Assembly (NCBI GenBank): GCA_045564915.1
Contig: JBJLGL010000001.1
Span: forward strand, 558,001 to 622,000
DNA length: 64,000 nucleotides
Direction: 5' to 3'
Source of the DNA: JAQWRV01 sp045564915
Lineage (GTDB): Bacteria > Pseudomonadota > Alphaproteobacteria > Rhodospirillales > Rhodospirillaceae
Part shown: positions 1-9,307 of the stretch, piece by piece
Layout of the letters: the number at the start of each line of letters is the position of its first letter
Numbering within the stretch: position 1 is the stretch's first letter
Notes under the pieces: generated by a model
What the model was told of the DNA's origin: nothing
The model's input: only the letters and a program-made list of their open reading frames with translations
Databases searched by the model: none
Made by a program: the position numbers and the translations under genes

Positions 1-152
1 TCAATGTTATAACCCCTGCCAGAAAACAAGCCTACAACGCGCGCCAGGACCCCAGCCTCATTGTCTACAAGCACTGCAATTGTGTGTCGATATACATCAG
101 TATCTTTCAGAACCGAATACGGCACCGAACCTTCATAAATATTACTACTCAC
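1..152 (-). CDS. ilvH: Acetolactate synthase small (regulatory) subunit, partial (C-terminus outside window)
   Basis: The first 50 residues are present, and the gene runs off the left edge of the window. It starts with GTG at 152, preceded by a GGAGG motif seven bases upstream. An N-terminal ACT-domain segment is readable (HTIAVLVDNEAGVLARV, then GLFSGRGYNI), the classic start of the regulatory subunit that gives acetohydroxyacid synthase its activity and valine feedback inhibition. It lies 71 bp downstream of ilvB on the same strand, so the two form the usual ilvBH operon for branched-chain amino acid synthesis. Confidence 0.93.
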   Translation of the reverse strand, partial: MSSNIYEGSVPYSVLKDTDVYRHTIAVLVDNEAGVLARVVGLFSGRGYNI

Positions 153-223
153 AACAGTGCCTCCATCACGGGAGTGCCGGAAATACAATATAAGAACCGA
201 CGCCGCCCGACTGAGTAAATATT

Positions 224-2011
224 CTAAACTAGAACCATACCTTCTTCGGAAACCGTTTTATTGGCCTCATCTTCGGGACCTAACAGCATCTCATTGTGTG
301 CTGCCCCTGACGGAATCATAGGGAAGCAGTTTTCCTTCTGATCCACGCACACATCCACGATAACAGGGCCATCAATAGCCATCATCTTTTTAATGGTGTC
401 GTCGACCCCTGATGGATCCATAACCCGTAAACCTGCCATGCCATAGGCTTCGGCTAGCTTCACAAAGTCCGGCAAGGAATCCGTGTAACTTTCAGAGTAC
501 CGACCCCCATGCAGTAATTCCTGCCACTGACGTACCATTCCCATATATTGGTTGTTGATTATAAAGAGCTTGATGGGTAAGCGGTACTGCACCGCCGTCG
601 ATAACTCTTGAATGTTCATTAGGATCGATGCCTCACCCGCAATATCAATCACGAGACCGTCGGGATTGCCTAACTGCACCCCAATTGCGGCCGGAAGGCC
701 ATAGCCCATAGTGCCAAGACCACCGGACGTCATCCAACGATTAGGCTGTTCGAAACGGTAAAACTGTGCCGCCCACATTTGATGCTGGCCCACTTCCGTG
801 GTGATGAAAGTTTTACGCTTCTTCGTTAGCTGAAATAATCGCTCGATAGCATATTGAGGTTTGATCAAGCTACCTTCCTGCCGGTACTGCAGGCAGTCTC
901 GGCTCTTCCAATGCTCTATTTCAGACCACCACAACTTCAGTGCTCTCACCTTGCGAGGGGTGTTCCGCGTTTTCCATAGCTTTAGCATCTCTTTGAGAAC
1001 TAGGCCCGCGTCACCCAAGACTGGGAGATCAACGATTACGTTTTTATTAATTGATGACGAATCAATATCCACATGAATTTTGTGCGAGTTTGGCGAGAAA
1101 TGTTTCAGATTTCCCGTTACTCGATCGTCAAATCTCGCTCCAATGTTGATCATCAGATCACAGTCGTGCATGGCTAGGTTAGCTTCATAGGTGCCGTGCA
1201 TACCTACCATTCCAAGCCAGTTTCTGCCCGATGCGGGATATGCGCCAAGACCCATAAGTGTCGAAGTTATAGGAAAGCCGGTCTCCTTAACCAACTGACG
1301 TAACGCACGTGATGCCGTTGGCCCCGCATTAATGATACCACCACCAGTATAGAATAACGGCTTCTCCGCCTTGATCATCAGCTCTACCGCGGCCTCTATT
1401 GAGGCCTGATCCGCTTCGAAAGCCGGCTTATATGTTTTGTGCTGCTGGCGTTTGACACCGCGAGGTGCAGTCGTGTAAGCGCCCATTTCCATCACTACAT
1501 CCTTGGGAAGGTCAACCACTACCGGGCCAGGGCGACCAGAACGAGCAACATAAAACGCTTCATGGACTACTTTGGCTAGGTTATTAGCATCCTTCACAAG
1601 ATAATTATGCTTGGTGCAAGGCCGAGTGATACCTATTGTGTCAGCCTCTTGAAAGGCATCATTGCCGATCAAATGCGTCGGAACCTGTCCAGTCAGACAA
1701 ACTACGGGAACAGAATCCATAAGCGCATCAGTCAAGCCGGTCACAGCATTAGTTGCTCCAGGTCCAGAAGTGACTAATACCACTCCTACTTTGCCAGTAG
1801 ATCTTGCATAGCCTTCGGCCGCGTGAACTGCACCCTGCTCGTGCCGAACAAGAATGTGGCGAATTTGATTCTGCTTGAAAATTTCGTCATAGATCGGCAA
1901 CACTGCCCCACCGGGGTAACCAAATACGACCTCAACACCCTGCTCCTGGAGGGCCGTGAGTAAGATCTTAGCGCCTGACATTCGGCGCCTTGCAGAGGTA
2001 TCGCGTGGCAT
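224..2011 (-). CDS. ilvB: Acetolactate synthase large (catalytic) subunit
   Basis: 595 aa, full length for the family. The enzyme condenses pyruvate (or pyruvate plus 2-ketobutyrate) with thiamine diphosphate in valine, leucine and isoleucine synthesis. The TPP-activating glutamate is Glu58 in RHEQGAVHAAEGYA. The central FAD-type domain and the C-terminal TPP domain follow. The metal/TPP motif reads AGEAS at residues 458-462, then INNQYMGM at about 485-492, so the usual GD(G/A)S aspartate is a glutamate. The ATG at 2011 is preceded by AAGGA nine bases upstream, which favours it over the internal ATG at codon 11. ilvH follows. An intrinsic terminator between miaA and this gene suggests ilvBH has its own promoter. 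Confidence 0.97.
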   Translation of the reverse strand: MPRDTSARRRMSGAKILLTALQEQGVEVVFGYPGGAVLPIYDEIFKQNQIRHILVRHEQGAVHAAEGYARSTGKVGVVLVTSGPGATNAVTGLTDALMDSVPVVCLTGQVPTHLIGNDAFQEADTIGITRPCTKHNYLVKDANNLAKVVHEAFYVARSGRPGPVVVDLPKDVVMEMGAYTTAPRGVKRQQHKTYKPAFEADQASIEAAVELMIKAEKPLFYTGGGIINAGPTASRALRQLVKETGFPITSTLMGLGAYPASGRNWLGMVGMHGTYEANLAMHDCDLMINIGARFDDRVTGNLKHFSPNSHKIHVDIDSSSINKNVIVDLPVLGDAGLVLKEMLKLWKTRNTPRKVRALKLWWSEIEHWKSRDCLQYRQEGSLIKPQYAIERLFQLTKKRKTFITTEVGQHQMWAAQFYRFEQPNRWMTSGGLGTMGYGLPAAIGVQLGNPDGLVIDIAGEASILMNIQELSTAVQYRLPIKLFIINNQYMGMVRQWQELLHGGRYSESYTDSLPDFVKLAEAYGMAGLRVMDPSGVDDTIKKMMAIDGPVIVDVCVDQKENCFPMIPSGAAHNEMLLGPEDEANKTVSEEGMVLV

Positions 2012-2072
2012 GGTGCCGATTCCTTGAATCTAGAGTCGCCCAGTTAAAACTACATTTCCGATATTTGCATAC

Positions 2073-2101
2073 AAAAATAAACCGCCCCCAACTGGAGGCG
2101 G
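2073..2101 (-). terminator. Rho-independent terminator downstream of miaA
   Basis: On the minus strand an eight-pair GC-rich stem, CCGCCTCC / GGGGGCGG with one T-G wobble and a four-base AGTT loop, is followed by TTTATTTTT. It lies 31 bp past the miaA stop and 62 bp before ilvB. It most simply ends the DUF1015-miaA transcript. No leader peptide rich in branched-chain codons was seen that would make it an ilv attenuator. Confidence 0.8.
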
Positions 2102-2131
2102 AAAGTGAGGGTAACTAACAATAGAAAAGAG

Positions 2132-3076
2132 CTAGGTCAACAAAAAATGGCGAATTTTTGGAAAGATTTCATCAAATAAACTTTCCGAATATTGCTTATA
2201 GAGGGTTTCTGACGCACGAAATTGATTCTTAAACCAGGTATTCTGGCGCTTAGCGTAATTGCGGGTGCGCTGCTGAGCTATGGCAATAGCTTCCTCCAGT
2301 GAGATCTTACCATTTAGGTGAGCAGCCAGTTCAGCAACAGCAAGCGCCTTCATAACTGGCAGCTTGGGATCGAGAGCCCTATTGATCAATACTTGCACCT
2401 CTTGGAGAGCACCGTCGCCTACCATAGTCACTAAACGGCTGTTGCAGGCTCCATATATTTCTTCTCTTGGCGGCACAAACAACACTGAGAAATACTCGGA
2501 ATTTGGTAATAGTTTTCTTGGCGGTTTTTCCTGCCATATCCGTAGGGGCGTCCCCGTAGACACAAGTACCTCCCAGGCTCGAAGCACCCTCTGACGATCT
2601 TTGGGTTTGAGATTAGCCGCACCTTCTGGATCTTTTTCTTTGAGACTATCATAAAGCGCGTTATGGCCTTGCTCTAAGTAAAGCCGCCTTGCCGCCTGTC
2701 GCACGGAGTCAGATACGTCTGGAATCTTCACGATGCCTTCCATCAGAGTCTTCACATACAGCCCAGACCCACCGACAACAATTGGAAGACGTCTAGATTG
2801 GCGAGCTTCTGTGATTTCTTTTGCGACATCCTCAACCCAGGCTGCCACCGAAAACGCTTTGGCGCCGTCTCTATATCCGTAGAGCTTATGGGGGGCACGC
2901 GCTTCGTCGGCTTCAGTTGGCCGCGCAGTCAGAATGCGCAAGTCTTTATAAACTTGCATACTGTCTGCATTGATGATGACACCGTCCAGTTCTGCTGCAA
3001 TTTTCAAAGCAAAACTTGACTTACCGCTTGCCGTTGGCCCGGCGATTAGAAGAACCGCTTGCGCGCTATTCGTCAT
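2132..3076 (-). CDS. miaA: tRNA dimethylallyltransferase
   Basis: 314 aa, normal length. Transfers dimethylallyl from DMAPP to A37 of tRNAs that read UNN codons. A Walker A motif GPTASGKSS is at residues 13-21, then DSMQVYKDL with the catalytic Asp, the RPT and YGYRDG segments, VVGGSGLYVKTLM, and KDRQRVLRAWEV. It starts nine bases after the DUF1015 stop, so the two are probably co-transcribed. A strong terminator follows. Confidence 0.96.
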   Translation of the reverse strand: MTNSAQAVLLIAGPTASGKSSFALKIAAELDGVIINADSMQVYKDLRILTARPTEADEARAPHKLYGYRDGAKAFSVAAWVEDVAKEITEARQSRRLPIVVGGSGLYVKTLMEGIVKIPDVSDSVRQAARRLYLEQGHNALYDSLKEKDPEGAANLKPKDRQRVLRAWEVLVSTGTPLRIWQEKPPRKLLPNSEYFSVLFVPPREEIYGACNSRLVTMVGDGALQEVQVLINRALDPKLPVMKALAVAELAAHLNGKISLEEAIAIAQQRTRNYAKRQNTWFKNQFRASETLYKQYSESLFDEIFPKIRHFLLT

Positions 3077-3085
3077 TGCCTAGTA

Positions 3086-4306
3086 TCAATCCAGCACATG
3101 ACTCAATAGGCCATCGGCCAATTTGGGTTCAAACCAGGTGGACTTAGGAGGCATGACCTTCCCAGCATCGGCAACAGCCATAAGTTCCGCCATGCTAGTC
3201 GGATACAGGGCAAAGGCCGCCGCCATCTCGCCAGAATTCACGCGCTGTTCCAGCGCTCCCATGCCACGAATGCCCCCCACAAAGTCAATACGTTCGTCGG
3301 TACGTGGATCGGTGATACCAAGCAATGGTGCAATTAAGTTGGCGTGGAGCAGGCTTACATCTAATCGACCAACGGGATCGTCTGGGATATACTCCTGGTG
3401 CAAGTCGAGGGTATACCAAAGACCATCTAAGTACATGCAGAAACGCATCGGCTTGTTGGGTTTAGATTGGACATCGGCGCGCAACACATCAAACCTCTTG
3501 CCGACGGCGATCAGAAAATCTTCAACTCCATAGCCATTCAGATCTCTAACCACCCGATTATAGTCTAAGATACGCATTTCATCATCAGCATAAGCAACAG
3601 AGAGAAAATATTGTGCACTTTCTATATCTTGGTTAGCTTTCGCTACCCGCGAACCAGCCGCTGATCGGTGATGACCATCGGCAATATAAAGCGCAGGCAT
3701 GCTGTTGAAGGCATCTGACAAAGCCTTGATCTTAGCATCATTGTCAATCACCCAGATTGTGTGGCTGACACCGTTTTCTAAAGTGACGCCATAGTCAGGA
3801 CGATCGGACATAACATCAATGATTATAGCCTTAACGGCAGGTGACGACTTATAGGCCAGTAAAACTGGGCCGGTTTGGGCGTTGAGTGCAGAGATCTGAT
3901 TGACTCTATCATCCTCTTTAATGGGCCGTGTAAACTCGTGTTTTCGGATGCGATTGTCGTCATAAGCCATGGCAGAAGCGATCATAGCGATACCTGTCTG
4001 CACATGATCGCCCATGGTCAATCTATAAACATAAAAGCAAGACTTAGCTTCTCGCACTAGCAAACCCTTAACCATCAGTTGCTTCAGATTTTCCGCACCT
4101 TTGGCGTAAACTTCAGGTGAATAGACATTGGTCCCTTCCGGTAGATCTATCTCCGGTTTTGAGATATGCAGAAAACTGTGTGGTCGACCGTTAGCAGAGG
4201 CGCGCGCTTCTTCTGTATTCAGAACATCATAGGGCGGAGCAGCAACAGCGGCTGCAGTTTCAGGTAGAGGCCTTAGTGCCGCAAATGGACGAACAAGCTC
4301 GGACAT
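3086..4306 (-). CDS. DUF1015 family protein
   Basis: 406 aa from the ATG at 4306, which has GGAG eight bases upstream and gives the family-typical start MSELVRPFAALRP. A longer reading frame begins at 4363, but its extra 19 residues look non-native. Family hallmarks are PYDVLNTEEA near the N-terminus and the strongly conserved YIADGHHRSAAG in the middle. DUF1015 proteins are soluble, have no established biochemical role and often sit near serine biosynthesis genes; here the partner is miaA, nine bases downstream. The ADGHHR motif suggests a nucleotide or metal site, which is inference only. Confidence 0.9.
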   Translation of the reverse strand: MSELVRPFAALRPLPETAAAVAAPPYDVLNTEEARASANGRPHSFLHISKPEIDLPEGTNVYSPEVYAKGAENLKQLMVKGLLVREAKSCFYVYRLTMGDHVQTGIAMIASAMAYDDNRIRKHEFTRPIKEDDRVNQISALNAQTGPVLLAYKSSPAVKAIIIDVMSDRPDYGVTLENGVSHTIWVIDNDAKIKALSDAFNSMPALYIADGHHRSAAGSRVAKANQDIESAQYFLSVAYADDEMRILDYNRVVRDLNGYGVEDFLIAVGKRFDVLRADVQSKPNKPMRFCMYLDGLWYTLDLHQEYIPDDPVGRLDVSLLHANLIAPLLGITDPRTDERIDFVGGIRGMGALEQRVNSGEMAAAFALYPTSMAELMAVADAGKVMPPKSTWFEPKLADGLLSHVLD

Positions 4307-4482
4307 TAGAAAACTCCGTGTTTGCGGTGGCAAACTAGGCCATCGTTTACCTGTATTGACCACATCCGCGCAACCATCTCGCAGTCATATTGACAACCCT
4401 TCTGTATTTTCGGGGTTTGCAATGCGCTCCGACTAAACAACCACGCTTACGAATGAACGGATTATTGACAGAGTAGCTTTAT

Positions 4483-5967
4483 TTAGCCGTAATTATCCGC
4501 GACGAAGCGGTTCAACAGTCGTACACCATACCCTGTCCCGCCTTTGGGGTTCATGGGCCTATCTGACTCAGACCAAGTAACACCCGCAATATCGATATGT
4601 GCCCATGGGATGCCTTTCTTGACAAATCTTGCCAAGAACTGAGCTGCCGTGGTGGCTCCGGCATAGCGCCCACCAAGATTCTTCATGTCTGCAATCGGCG
4701 AATTAATTAGCTTGTCGTATTCCGGGCCCATTGGCATACGCCACAACCGTTCATTAACCGATTGACCCGATACCTGTAGCCGCTCTGCCAAATCATCATC
4801 ATTTGAAAAAAGCCCAGCATAGTGCTCAGCCAGCGCAGCAATGATGGCACCTGTCAAGGTTGCCAGGTCTATGATTAGATCCGGCGTAAAGTGTTCCTGC
4901 ACATACCAAAGTGCATCCGCCAAGACCAAGCGGCCCTCAGCGTCAGTGTTTAGAACTTCGATAGTCTGACCATCGGCAGCCGTCACTACATCACCAGGGC
5001 GTTGCGCTTTACCATCAGGCATGTTTTCCACTAGTCCAATAATACCGATAGCGTTGACCTTGGCCTTCCGGCCTGCCAATGCCTTCATTAGTCCAGTGAC
5101 AACGCCAGCCCCACCCATGTCCCACTTCATATCCCACATACCCTGTCCAGGCTTAAGGCTAATCCCACCAGAATCGAAACACACGCCCTTGCCTACGAAA
5201 GCTAGTTTTGGATCCTTTTTGCTCCCGCCGTTCCATTCAAATACAACGAGACGGGGCTCATTCTCTGATCCTTGCGCAACACCCAATAGCGCCCCCATAC
5301 CAAGCTTTCCCATTTCCTTCGGGCCCAGCACTTTGACTTTGACTCCATCACGAGAGAGACCCGTAGCAATTTCAGCAAAGGCTTGAGGCGTAAGGACATT
5401 GGCGGGCTCACTGACTAGATTTCGTGTAAGCGTAACACCATCATTGATCGCCTTCCTCAACGCATAGGCCGCCCGCGCATCAAAAAATGACGTCGTCGCC
5501 ACAGCAACAGATTTGAGCTTAGGTTTGTCGGCAACTTTTTCCCGGGTACGGTATTTATCAAATCTGTACGATTTTAGCTCCATACCGGACGCCAACGCAG
5601 ATGCTATCTCTGAACCAGCAATCGCAGCACCTTGAATGTCATCTAACACCAATGTCACGCGCAGCTCTTTAGACAAAACCTCATAAAGAGATGCGCCGGC
5701 CTCCTCAAGAGATTGTATAGTCATCTCTTTAGCCTTGCCTACACCAACCGCAACTACGCGGGTTAATTTAGAACGAGGTGGTGCAAACACAGACACCTTC
5801 ATGCCCGACTCGCCAGCAAAACCTGCTGCCTTTATTGCAGCCGAGAGCGCACCCCCCGTGGCACGGTCGACTATTAATCCCGTTTTCCCGAGCTTACCGC
5901 CATCGGCTACAGCAACACATACTGCACCCTTTGCTGGTCGCGCCAGTTTCGAAAATGATACTTTCAT
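4483..5967 (-). CDS. pepA: Cytosolic leucyl aminopeptidase (M17)
   Basis: 494 aa, full length. Two-zinc M17 exopeptidase that removes N-terminal residues; some homologues also bind DNA in site-specific recombination. An N-terminal macro-like domain is followed by the catalytic domain with VGKGVCFDSGGISLKP (Lys and Asp ligands) and the signature NTDAEGRL with downstream LADAL. It is divergent from the CoxL-like gene across a 165-bp gap. In many alphaproteobacteria pepA lies next to lptF; here four genes separate the two. Confidence 0.96.
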   Translation of the reverse strand: MKVSFSKLARPAKGAVCVAVADGGKLGKTGLIVDRATGGALSAAIKAAGFAGESGMKVSVFAPPRSKLTRVVAVGVGKAKEMTIQSLEEAGASLYEVLSKELRVTLVLDDIQGAAIAGSEIASALASGMELKSYRFDKYRTREKVADKPKLKSVAVATTSFFDARAAYALRKAINDGVTLTRNLVSEPANVLTPQAFAEIATGLSRDGVKVKVLGPKEMGKLGMGALLGVAQGSENEPRLVVFEWNGGSKKDPKLAFVGKGVCFDSGGISLKPGQGMWDMKWDMGGAGVVTGLMKALAGRKAKVNAIGIIGLVENMPDGKAQRPGDVVTAADGQTIEVLNTDAEGRLVLADALWYVQEHFTPDLIIDLATLTGAIIAALAEHYAGLFSNDDDLAERLQVSGQSVNERLWRMPMGPEYDKLINSPIADMKNLGGRYAGATTAAQFLARFVKKGIPWAHIDIAGVTWSESDRPMNPKGGTGYGVRLLNRFVADNYG

Positions 5968-6132
5968 GATGACCTCACTTAAGAACTTGTTTCTTCTACC
6001 CTAGGGGCCGATCTCAATGTGAACAAGGCCTACAAAGCGAAGCCTCATCATCCCTTTAGTTCTTCTGGACAGAAGTGCCGCGGGCAGTATGGTGTGGCGA
6101 GAAGAGGGCCAGGATTCACAGGAGATGTAACC

Positions 6133-8478
6133 ATGGGTAAATTCGGGATGGGTCAGCCGATCCGGCGCATCGAGGATCAGCGCTTCATAACTGGTGCAGG
6201 ATGCTATACGGACGACATCAACCAAGAAAACCAGGGCTGGATGGCCGTATTACGCTCACCTCACGCTCATGCAGACATAAAGAATATCGAATACTCCGCT
6301 GCCAAGAATGCTGACGGCGTCTTGGGAGTATTCATCAATGATGACCTCAAAGCGGGGGGTTATATCGGTATGCCCTTTGATTCTGTTCCATCTGGGCCAG
6401 ATGGCAGCCCTCCCCATGTTCCTAATCGACCTATCCTGGCGGATGGAAGAGTTCGTTATGTAGGTGAACCCGTGGCTGTGGTTGTAGCCGATACAATGGC
6501 ACAGGCGCTGGATGGGCTAGATTTGATTGAAGTTGATTATCAAGAGCGCTCCGCAGTCTCCACCATGCCAACCGCCCTAGCTGATGGCGCACCTTTGGTG
6601 TTTGATGAAATTCCCAACAATCTTTTAGTTCAATGGTCGATGGGGGATAAAGACGCCGCAGACGCCTTATTTGAGAAAGCTAATCGGGTTATTTCAATAG
6701 ACCTAGTTAACAATCGTATTGCACCCACAGCCCTCGAACCACGCAGTGCATTAGCAGAATATGACGCGAGCAAAGATAGCTATACTCTCACAACTGGCAG
6801 CCAAGGCTCGCACAAACTCCGGGAATGGATTACAGGTAAGAATGGCAGAAAGGCAGCCGATATTCCGTTCGAAAACCTCCGTGTTATTTGCCCCGATGTA
6901 GGCGGTGGTTTCGGTATGAAAAACTTCCTTTTTAATGAACCCCTGGCAGCCTTATTTGCGGCGAAGGCGGTGGGCCGTCCAGTAAAGTGGACTGGTGATC
7001 GCACAGATAGTTTTCTGAACGACACTCATGGCCGCGACCAAATTAACCATGCCGAACTGGCTGTAGCCAAAGACGGCAGATTTCTTGCAATTCGCGTATC
7101 TTCTTTGGGTGGTGTTGGCGCCTATATTTCTCAATTTGGAGCCATGATTCCGACCATGGCAGGCTGTGGTATGCTGTGCGGGTGCTATGCCCTTGAAGCC
7201 GCCTATGTGGATGTCAAAGTCGTTCTAACGAATACGACCCCTGTTGATGCTTATCGGGGTGCGGGTCGCCCAGAAGCGGCCTACGTGGTGGAACGTCTGG
7301 TCGACAAAGCATCTAGGGAATTAGGTATTTCTCAAGATGAAATCCGGCGGCGCAATTTTATTCCTGCTAACGCGTTCCCCTATAAGGTGCCTCTCGGCAT
7401 GACTTATGACTCTGGTGAATACGTAAGACTTATGGACCTCGCTTTAGATCGCGCCGACTACGCTGGATTTGATAAGCGACGGGCCGAGTCAGCTTCCCGC
7501 GGCAAGCTACGTGGACTTGGCATGAGCTATTATATTGAAGCCTGCGGAGGTGGCCCAACTGAATTTACTATTATGTCTTTGGACGAAAATGGGAGGGTAT
7601 TGATTCAAAGCGGTAGTCAGAACAACGGACAAGGTCACGAGACCATTTTCAGCCAGCTTGCTGCTGATACTCTCGGCATCGACATGAAAAACATCGAGGT
7701 ACGTATGGGTGACACTGATGAAATTCCGAGTGGCTCCGGGACGGGCGGCAGCCGCGCAACCACAGCAGGCGGCACGAGTGTCATGTCAACCTCTAAAACC
7801 ATGATCGAAAACGGTAAGAAAGTTGCAGCGAATCTACTTGAAGCTGCGGAAATAGACATTGAATTTTCTGATGGATCATTCCGCATTTCCGGAACAGATC
7901 GATTAGCTTCACTTGCCGACATTGCCAAGGCCTCATTCAATGAAGCTATGCGTCCGGCCGACGTAGAGCCGGGACTGGTCACCACAAGCGAACAAGCCAT
8001 GAACGGACCAACATTTCCGAACGGCTGTCACGTCTGCGAACTAGAGATAGACAAAGCAACCGGCTATATCGAATTTCTGAATTATACCATTGAAGATGAT
8101 ATTGGTCTCATCCTCAATCCGCTGACCTTGTCAGGGCAGATTCTCGGTGGTGCCGGACAAGGGGTTGGCCAGGCTCTCTATGAAGAAGCCGTTTACGATG
8201 AAACCGGGCAGCTCGTGAACGGATCATTCATGGACTACACCATGCCACGGGCCGATAACACACCAGAATTTGATTTTCATTACACGGAAGTGAGATCACC
8301 AAGCAATCCATTGGGCGTGAAGGGTGCTGGTGAAGCAGGTTCAATCGGCGCAACACCAGCAGTCGCAAATGCTGTGATAGATGCCTTATCACCATTGGGT
8401 GTGAGTGATATCGATATGCCACTGACTCCTTTGAAGATTTGGCAGGCTATTCAACGTGGAAATAAAGAGGCCGCGTGA
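6133..8478 (+). CDS. Molybdenum hydroxylase large subunit, form II CoxL / xanthine dehydrogenase family
   Basis: 781 aa from the ATG at 6133, which has GGAG eight bases upstream and gives MGKFGMGQPIRRIEDQRF, the expected first strand. The frame stays open upstream to 6019. It belongs to the molybdopterin-cytosine-dinucleotide hydroxylases. Seen: GGGFGMK (cofactor loop), AYRGAGR in the active-site loop, and KGAGEAGSIG with the catalytic Glu. AYRGAGR is the form II signature; true aerobic CO dehydrogenase has AYxCSFR, so CO oxidation should not be assumed. Neither the FAD-binding (CoxM) nor the 2Fe-2S (CoxS) subunit is encoded next to it, and the next gene is a phosphatase. The substrate is unknown. 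Confidence 0.92.
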   Translation: MGKFGMGQPIRRIEDQRFITGAGCYTDDINQENQGWMAVLRSPHAHADIKNIEYSAAKNADGVLGVFINDDLKAGGYIGMPFDSVPSGPDGSPPHVPNRPILADGRVRYVGEPVAVVVADTMAQALDGLDLIEVDYQERSAVSTMPTALADGAPLVFDEIPNNLLVQWSMGDKDAADALFEKANRVISIDLVNNRIAPTALEPRSALAEYDASKDSYTLTTGSQGSHKLREWITGKNGRKAADIPFENLRVICPDVGGGFGMKNFLFNEPLAALFAAKAVGRPVKWTGDRTDSFLNDTHGRDQINHAELAVAKDGRFLAIRVSSLGGVGAYISQFGAMIPTMAGCGMLCGCYALEAAYVDVKVVLTNTTPVDAYRGAGRPEAAYVVERLVDKASRELGISQDEIRRRNFIPANAFPYKVPLGMTYDSGEYVRLMDLALDRADYAGFDKRRAESASRGKLRGLGMSYYIEACGGGPTEFTIMSLDENGRVLIQSGSQNNGQGHETIFSQLAADTLGIDMKNIEVRMGDTDEIPSGSGTGGSRATTAGGTSVMSTSKTMIENGKKVAANLLEAAEIDIEFSDGSFRISGTDRLASLADIAKASFNEAMRPADVEPGLVTTSEQAMNGPTFPNGCHVCELEIDKATGYIEFLNYTIEDDIGLILNPLTLSGQILGGAGQGVGQALYEEAVYDETGQLVNGSFMDYTMPRADNTPEFDFHYTEVRSPSNPLGVKGAGEAGSIGATPAVANAVIDALSPLGVSDIDMPLTPLKIWQAIQRGNKEAA

Positions 8479-8488
8479 CGATAATCTA

Positions 8489-9298
8489 ATGACAAATCTA
8501 GAGTTGAACTTTGATATTCTGTCTGATTATGCCGACAAACTTGAAAATACGGTACGTGAGTCGGGACGCGTTATTATGGAAATATACGAAAGTGATTTCG
8601 CGGTTGAAACCAAGGCCGACAAATCCCCTGTGACAGCCGCTGACCAAGCGGCAGAGGATGTCATCCTTAAGGCCCTGAGCAAACTCACCCCGCGTACTCC
8701 ATTCGTCGCAGAAGAGCATGTTGCCACTAATGGTTTCCCGGATTTCGAAGGCAGCACCTTCTGGCTGATTGATGCTCTGGATGGCACTAAGGAGTTTATA
8801 AATAAGCGCGGCACTTTTACAGTAAACATTGGGCTCATCGTTGATGGTAGTCCTTGCTTTGGTCTGGTTTACGCCCCCGCACGTGACGAGCTTTTCCGTG
8901 GCGTTATTTGCCCCATAACCGGCAAACGGGAGGCTTTCATTGAAAGAAAAACAAAAAGAGAGAGCTTGTCAGTCAGGCCTTTTCCAAAACAGGGTGTTAC
9001 AGTTGTAGGTAGTTATTCACACCAGATTCAAAAGCCTATGGAAAGCTTTCTAGCCCAGCACACAGTTGAGAACATGATTGCAATCGGCTCCTCGCTAAAG
9101 TTCTGTATGGTTGCGGAAGGGAAAGCAGATCTTTATCCACGTTTTGGACCCACCAGTGAATGGGACATTGCCGCGGGCCATGCTGTACTTCGCGCTGCTG
9201 GTGGAAGTGTTAAAACATTTGGCGGGGAAAACATAACCTACAAAAAAACTGCCGAGAACTATCGGAATAGTACGTTCTTAGCCTCAAGCATTCCGTGA
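8489..9298 (+). CDS. cysQ: Inositol-phosphatase-superfamily enzyme, probably 3'(2'),5'-bisphosphate nucleotidase CysQ
   Basis: 269 aa from the ATG at 8489, ten bases after the preceding stop; a GTG at 8456 in frame would overlap that gene. Metal and catalytic motifs of the lithium-sensitive phosphatases are present: KSPVTAADQAAED, FVAEEHV, the DxxDGT signature as WLIDALDGTKEF, and SEWDIAAGHAVLRAAGG near the C-terminus. The pattern fits CysQ, which clears 3'-phosphoadenosine 5'-phosphate from sulfate assimilation, better than histidinol-phosphatase, but the substrate is inferred. Followed nine bases later by the Sua5 gene. Confidence 0.85.
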   Translation: MTNLELNFDILSDYADKLENTVRESGRVIMEIYESDFAVETKADKSPVTAADQAAEDVILKALSKLTPRTPFVAEEHVATNGFPDFEGSTFWLIDALDGTKEFINKRGTFTVNIGLIVDGSPCFGLVYAPARDELFRGVICPITGKREAFIERKTKRESLSVRPFPKQGVTVVGSYSHQIQKPMESFLAQHTVENMIAIGSSLKFCMVAEGKADLYPRFGPTSEWDIAAGHAVLRAAGGSVKTFGGENITYKKTAENYRNSTFLASSIP

Positions 9299-9307
9299 CG
9301 TATTGCA

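Noticed and set aside
2012..2131. Amino-acid attenuator controlling ilvB
   Set aside because: The hairpin and T-tract are real, but no leader peptide with Leu/Val/Ile runs was found, and it is placed where a miaA terminator is expected.
5021..5386. A 121-codon plus-strand frame within pepA
   Set aside because: Antisense shadow; Pro/Ser-rich low-complexity product typical of reverse reading.
6133..8478. Aerobic carbon monoxide dehydrogenase
   Set aside because: The active-site loop is AYRGAGR, not the AYxCSFR of true CO dehydrogenases, and the partner subunits are absent.
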